Below, piece by piece: positions 7,364-7,860 of a stretch of DNA of 7,860 nt. Origin of the DNA: an uncultured Bacteroidales bacterium (GTDB lineage Bacteria; Bacteroidota; Bacteroidia; Bacteroidales; P3); NCBI GenBank assembly GCA_937910265.1, contig CALEPD010000228.1, positions 1 to 7,860 of the forward strand, given 5' to 3'. A program made the translations under genes and the position numbers. Each line of letters opens with the position of its first letter. The stretch's first letter is position 1. The notes beneath the pieces are model-generated. The model was not told the origin of the DNA, did not search any database, and saw only the letters and a list, made by a program, of their open reading frames with translations.

Positions 7364-7506
7364 TGCGTGATGCTTGTCAGGGAACAGATCGACAATAATG
7401 TTGAAGTGATATTAGCTTATATATCGAAAATATGAAATTTCATAGTGCGGAAATGAATTTTCCAATTTTTCGTACAATGCTAAAACAATCCCGTTTCAAT
7501 AGTTTA

Positions 7507-7539
7507 AAAATCCCGGTTTTATATAGAAACCGGGATTTT
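7507..7539. terminator. Strong hairpin, terminator-like in both directions
   Basis: A perfect 13-bp stem, AAAATCCCGGTTT (7507-7519) with AAACCGGGATTTT (7527-7539), has loop TATATAG. A T run follows the GC core on both strands (TTTTATTT on +, TTTTT on -). On the - strand it would end a transcript entering from the right, just before the truncated aspartate kinase; on the + strand no gene precedes it. Confidence 0.75.
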
Positions 7540-7600
7540 ATTTGTAATTATAATGAAAATGACGTGGGTACAGACAAGTAACCGCCTAGTCCACTACTCG

Positions 7601-7642
7601 TATGGGTCTATAAGTATTTTGCTTATAGACCTATATTTTTTT
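7601..7642 (+). terminator. Strong hairpin followed by T run (+ strand)
   Basis: A 14-bp stem with one G-U pair (7601-7614 with 7622-7635; core GGTCTATAAG / CTTATAGACC), loop TATTTTG, is followed directly by seven T and, after one A, five more T. This is a textbook intrinsic terminator for + strand transcription, yet no + strand gene lies between it and the convergent aspartate kinase. Confidence 0.7.
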
Positions 7643-7678
7643 ATTTTTACGCTGAAATTGGCGTTTTATAGTAAAAAT
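7643..7678. repeat. Inverted repeat ATTTTTAC / GTAAAAAT
   Basis: Perfect 8-bp arms at 7643-7650 and 7671-7678 enclose 20 bases, inside which CGC and GCG can pair as well. It fills the space between the two terminator-like hairpins, so hairpins follow one another almost without gaps. Confidence 0.5.
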
Positions 7679-7721
7679 TAAGACCTATAAGAGCATTTTC
7701 ACACTTTTATAGGCCTTTTTT
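7679..7721 (+). terminator. Second + strand terminator-like hairpin
   Basis: CCTATAAGAG (7684-7693) pairs with CTTTTATAGG (7704-7713) with one G-U pair, and the stem extends past a single A-C mismatch by AAG/CTT. Loop 7694-7703. Six T follow (7716-7721). The word GACCTATA is shared with the preceding terminator-like hairpin, and the - strand of this hairpin resembles the + strand of that one, suggesting a common origin. Confidence 0.6.
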
Positions 7722-7738
7722 AATGCAATTTTTTTAGA

Positions 7739-7809
7739 AAATCCCACGCCAGATTTTGTCCCACACACTTTAAGTCAATGTATTGTAAAACTACGCCCTA
7801 GTGGGATTT
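7739..7809. repeat. Inverted repeat AAATCCCAC / GTGGGATTT
   Basis: Perfect 9-bp arms at 7739-7747 and 7801-7809 are separated by 53 bases. A further TCCCAC lies in between (7759-7764). Read on the - strand, the right arm lies in a run like the T-loop and 3' acceptor end of a tRNA (TTCAAATCCCAC followed by TAGGGCG), but the matching 5' T-stem strand is absent, so no tRNA gene is called. Confidence 0.45.
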
Positions 7810-7860
7810 GAATCTTGAAAATATTGTTCGAATTATCAATTTTATATTTAAATTTTAATA

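Larger units (their letters stand above)
7412..7860. other. AT-rich gene-free stretch with clustered hairpins
   Basis: About 450 bases, much richer in A and T than the rest, with no credible coding frame on either strand. It begins at the point where aspartate kinase homology stops. It contains four successive hairpins (7507-7721) and a 9-bp inverted repeat (7739-7809), listed separately. The last 40 bases are nearly pure A/T. Possible readings are a rearrangement junction, the end of a mobile element, or the space between transcription units whose genes lie to the right of the window. No integrase or transposase is present to decide. Confidence 0.6.

Noticed and set aside
7548..7610. Short - strand frame ending in PTSFSL and a stop just before the 7507-7539 hairpin
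   Set aside because: It would fit the tail of a gene followed by a terminator, but only about 20 codons are open after a TAG, too little to call a gene remnant.
7553..7681. 42-aa + strand frame (starts MKMTWVQTSN, hydrophobic tail)
   Set aside because: It runs through a strong hairpin with a T run, no promoter is apparent, and its hydrophobic part is explained by AT-rich DNA. Noted as a remote small-membrane-peptide possibility only.
7779..7815. tRNA gene on the - strand near the right edge
   Set aside because: Only a T-loop-like and acceptor-like run is present; no partner T-stem strand, anticodon arm or D arm can be built.
7824..7850. Possible promoter TTG-16-TATATTTA at the right edge
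   Set aside because: The last base departs from TAnnTTTG, the DNA is nearly all A/T, and no downstream gene is within view.
1..7860. CRISPR array, insertion sequence, transposase or integrase
   Set aside because: No regularly spaced repeats and no such protein motifs in any frame examined.

Overview
The window looks like a chromosomal segment from a member of the Bacteroidota, most likely the order Bacteroidales. I infer this from moderate-to-low GC, from the lack of Shine-Dalgarno signals before starts, from promoter elements of the Bacteroidetes type (TTTG near -33, TAnnTTTG near -7), and from the flavor of the proteins (KsgA, U32 peptidase, a Bacteroidetes-type aspartate kinase, a secreted TPR protein). 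I cannot name a genus.

Left part (1-3316, all + strand): the 3' part of a tRNA-Lys(UUU) cut by the window edge, its intrinsic terminator, then a three-gene unit in which each junction is a 4-base ATGA overlap. The unit encodes an exported TPR-repeat protein, the 16S rRNA dimethyladenosine transferase RsmA/KsgA, and a small six-helix membrane protein that resembles the manganese exporter family MntP but lacks its two key aspartates.

Middle part (3306-6348): a U32-family protein of the RlhA/TrhP RNA-hydroxylation type on the - strand, whose end overlaps the membrane protein gene by 11 bases, and aroB (3-dehydroquinate synthase) diverging from it. The shared intergenic region has a textbook Bacteroidetes promoter for aroB whose -7 box is half of a perfect 16-base palindrome. 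An inverted copy of 14 of these bases lies at the U32 start. The pairing makes some metabolic sense, since the known U32 RNA hydroxylases need prephenate, a product of the shikimate route in which AroB acts.

Right part (6359-7860): an aspartate kinase reading frame on the - strand that lacks about the first 80-90 residues of the family, including the nucleotide-binding start of the kinase domain. Homology stops next to an in-frame stop codon. Beyond it lie about 450 bases of AT-rich DNA without a credible gene but with four hairpins in a row (three terminator-like) and a further inverted repeat. I read this as a rearrangement breakpoint or an element border; it is the least ordinary part of the window. 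Everything else is core housekeeping DNA.
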